This document shows, in pieces, positions 6,910-8,243 of a stretch of DNA of 8,243 nt (positions are counted from its first letter, which is position 1; the number at the start of each line of letters is the position of its first letter). Both the position numbers and the translations under genes were made by a program. The stretch comes from Acidobacteriaceae bacterium (GTDB taxonomy: Bacteria; Acidobacteriota; Terriglobia; Terriglobales; Acidobacteriaceae): positions 6,003 through 14,245 of the forward strand of contig PLYW01000221.1 of NCBI GenBank assembly GCA_003151875.1, written 5' to 3'. The notes beneath the pieces are model-generated. The model searched no databases and had not been told where the DNA came from. It worked only from the letters and a program-made list of their open reading frames with translations.

Positions 6910-8207
6910 TGACTCTTTCTCCGAATGAAACGGTCGGCGACGCCCTGTTTCTCATCCACGCCTCCCAATTACTCACCTTGCGCAGCCCTTCCCGCGATTG
7001 CGTTCCACGGCGCGGTGCGGACATGCGCGAACTCGGCATCATCGAGGACGGCGCGGTGCTCATCGCCGAGGGCAAGATCGTCGCCGTCGGCACGACGGAC
7101 GAAATCGCGAAGCACGAACTCCTCACTGCGAAAGTGGCCCACGTTGACGAGATCGATTGCTCCGGCAAGGTCGTGCTCCCCGGCTTTGTTGACTCGCATA
7201 CCCATCCGGTCTTTACTGCGCCGCGCCTGATTGACTTCGAGAAGCGCATTGCCGGCGCCACCTATGAAGAGATTGCCGAAGCCGGCGGCGGCATTCGCGC
7301 CAGCTTGCGCGGCGTGCGTGACGCCCGGCGACAGGAGCTTGCCGCCCACGTGGTTCGCGGCCTTGACGAGATGGCGAGGCACGGTACAACTACGGTCGAA
7401 TGCAAGTCTGGCTACGGCCTGAACTTCGCCGCCGAGATGAAGTCGCTGGAGGCGATTCGCGAAGCCTCCCATCAATGGGCCGGTACGGTCGTGCCGACGT
7501 TGCTGGCGGCGCACGTGGTCCCGCCGGAACATCGCGAAAATCCCGAGGAATACGTCCGCATTATTTGCGAAGATATGATCCCCACCGCTGCGAAGCTGAA
7601 GCTCGCCGCTTACGTTGACGTCTTCTGCGAGCTCAGCGCGTTCAGCATGGAGCAGTCCCAGCGAATTCTTCGCAGTGCGGTCGAGCACAACCTCGGCGTG
7701 CGGGCCCATGTGTGCCAGCTCACCCCGGCGCAACTCGCTCCCGTGATCGAATTTCATCCCGCCTCACTCGATCATCTTGACTTCATCAGCGACGAAGATG
7801 TTGCGGTCTTGTCGAAACTCGACACGGTCGCGACCCTGCTTCCCGCAGCCAACTATTTCCTCGGTCTCGATACCTTTCCGCCTGCGCGAAAATTGCTGGA
7901 CGCCGGAGTCGCAGTCGCCTTGGCGACCGACTACAATCCGGGCACCTCGCCCACCGCGTCCATGCCGTTCGTGCTGTCGGTAGCGTGTACGCGCATGAAG
8001 ATGTCACCGGCGGAGGCGCTGGTCGCCGCAACCTACAACGGCGCTTGCGCGCTGCACCTGCAGGGGAGGAAGGGCAGTCTGGAGCCCGGCAAAGATGCCG
8101 ACATAGCGATTTTCGATGCGCAGGATTATCGGGAGCTGGCGTATTGGTTTGGCGTCAATCGCTGTCGCGAAACCATCCTGAATGGTGTCCGGCAGTCGGC
8201 GGCGTGA
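6909..8207 (+). CDS. hutI: Imidazolonepropionase
   Basis: Amidohydrolase-superfamily enzyme hydrolysing 4-imidazolone-5-propionate to N-formimino-L-glutamate (EC 3.5.2.7), directly after HutU in the pathway, in the cytoplasm. The 432 residues show the metal-binding pair in GFVDSHTHPVF (His97, His99), VECKSGYGL, LLAAHVVPPEHR (His202), VFCELSAFS, RAHVCQL (His267), LDHLDFIS, LLPAANYFLG, ATDYNPGTSPTASMP (Asp341) and the C-terminal LEPGKDADIAIFDA. These positions match the ligand set known for HutI (two His of HxH, a later His and an Asp holding Zn or Fe). Oddity: the His267 segment reads HVCQ, where most HutI proteins I recall have an acidic residue two or three after the His (HADE, HAEQ). Start: ATG 6909 shares its A with the TAA of the preceding gene; an in-frame GTG at 6897 is possible but would overlap it by 13 nt. 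Confidence 0.96.
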   Translation: MTLSPNETVGDALFLIHASQLLTLRSPSRDCVPRRGADMRELGIIEDGAVLIAEGKIVAVGTTDEIAKHELLTAKVAHVDEIDCSGKVVLPGFVDSHTHPVFTAPRLIDFEKRIAGATYEEIAEAGGGIRASLRGVRDARRQELAAHVVRGLDEMARHGTTTVECKSGYGLNFAAEMKSLEAIREASHQWAGTVVPTLLAAHVVPPEHRENPEEYVRIICEDMIPTAAKLKLAAYVDVFCELSAFSMEQSQRILRSAVEHNLGVRAHVCQLTPAQLAPVIEFHPASLDHLDFISDEDVAVLSKLDTVATLLPAANYFLGLDTFPPARKLLDAGVAVALATDYNPGTSPTASMPFVLSVACTRMKMSPAEALVAATYNGACALHLQGRKGSLEPGKDADIAIFDAQDYRELAYWFGVNRCRETILNGVRQSAA

Positions 8208-8208
8208 A

Positions 8209-8243
8209 TCAGCCGATATCGACCTCAAGCTCGCCGGGCCCGT
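8209..8243 (-). CDS. Possible 3' end of a convergent minus-strand gene
   Basis: Reading leftward from the window edge, one minus-strand frame gives GPGELEVDIG followed by a TGA at 8211-8209, with codons rich in G or C at the third position like the neighbouring genes. Only ten or eleven residues are visible, too few to name a family. It would end 1 nt from the hutI stop, a tight convergent arrangement. The alternative is a plus-strand gene starting at GTG 8204. Confidence 0.3.
   Translation of the reverse strand, partial: GPGELEVDIG

Noticed and set aside
6969..7757. 262-codon minus-strand open frame inside hutI
   Set aside because: Antisense to intact hutI with all metal ligands; no independent coding evidence.
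8204..8243. Plus-strand GTG start overlapping the hutI stop (GTGA), as a next operon gene
   Set aside because: The 13 visible codons include rarer ones such as ATA and TCA and give a Ser/Pro-rich string, whereas the minus-strand frame gives a more protein-like C-terminus; the window is too short to exclude it, so it is only noted.

Overview
The window is a GC-rich bacterial chromosome segment of about 8.2 kb. It most resembles an acidobacterium: the protein-coding style, the interspersed palindromic repeats of the 'CCACGGAGACAC' and 'CCTGAGCG...GGAGTCGAAGGA' types, and the YpdA/BON/cytidylate-kinase-like gene set all fit. That assignment is recalled family knowledge, not a database match.

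Layout. Positions 1-923 (minus) hold a YpdA-type FAD/NADPH disulfide reductase whose C-terminus runs off the left edge. Upstream of it on the same strand, past an imperfect palindromic repeat (988-1068), is a secreted protein with two BON domains (1087-1710). Divergent from that is a short cytidylate-kinase-like P-loop kinase (1917-2552, plus). A composite inverted-repeat element (2611-2794) separates it from a convergent MOFRL-type glycerate 2-kinase (2860-4209, minus). A 271-bp divergent leader (4210-4480) follows, with two near-identical 22-nt direct repeats, a terminator-like hairpin and promoter-like boxes. It leads into the plus-strand histidine-utilisation cluster: hutU (urocanate hydratase), an unrecognised membrane-anchored protein, and hutI (imidazolonepropionase). 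The last 35 bases look like the 3' end of a convergent minus-strand gene.

How the genes work together. HutU and HutI catalyse consecutive steps of histidine degradation (urocanate to imidazolonepropionate to N-formimino-glutamate). hutH and the final-step enzyme are not in the window. The gene between them overlaps hutU by GTGA and hutI by TAATG, so the three are probably translated from one mRNA, yet the middle gene is visibly less GC-rich and has no known role in the pathway. The glycerate kinase is divergent and belongs to glycerate/serine-glyoxylate metabolism; YpdA would serve low-molecular-weight thiol redox balance.

Best leads: (1) the foreign-looking membrane protein embedded between hutU and hutI; (2) the hutU leader, where a terminator-like hairpin follows a 10-codon ORF although no plus-strand gene lies upstream; (3) a YpdA homologue with Thr in place of the active-site Cys of the Firmicutes enzymes. 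No CRISPR array, tRNA, rRNA, transposase or evident defence island was seen.
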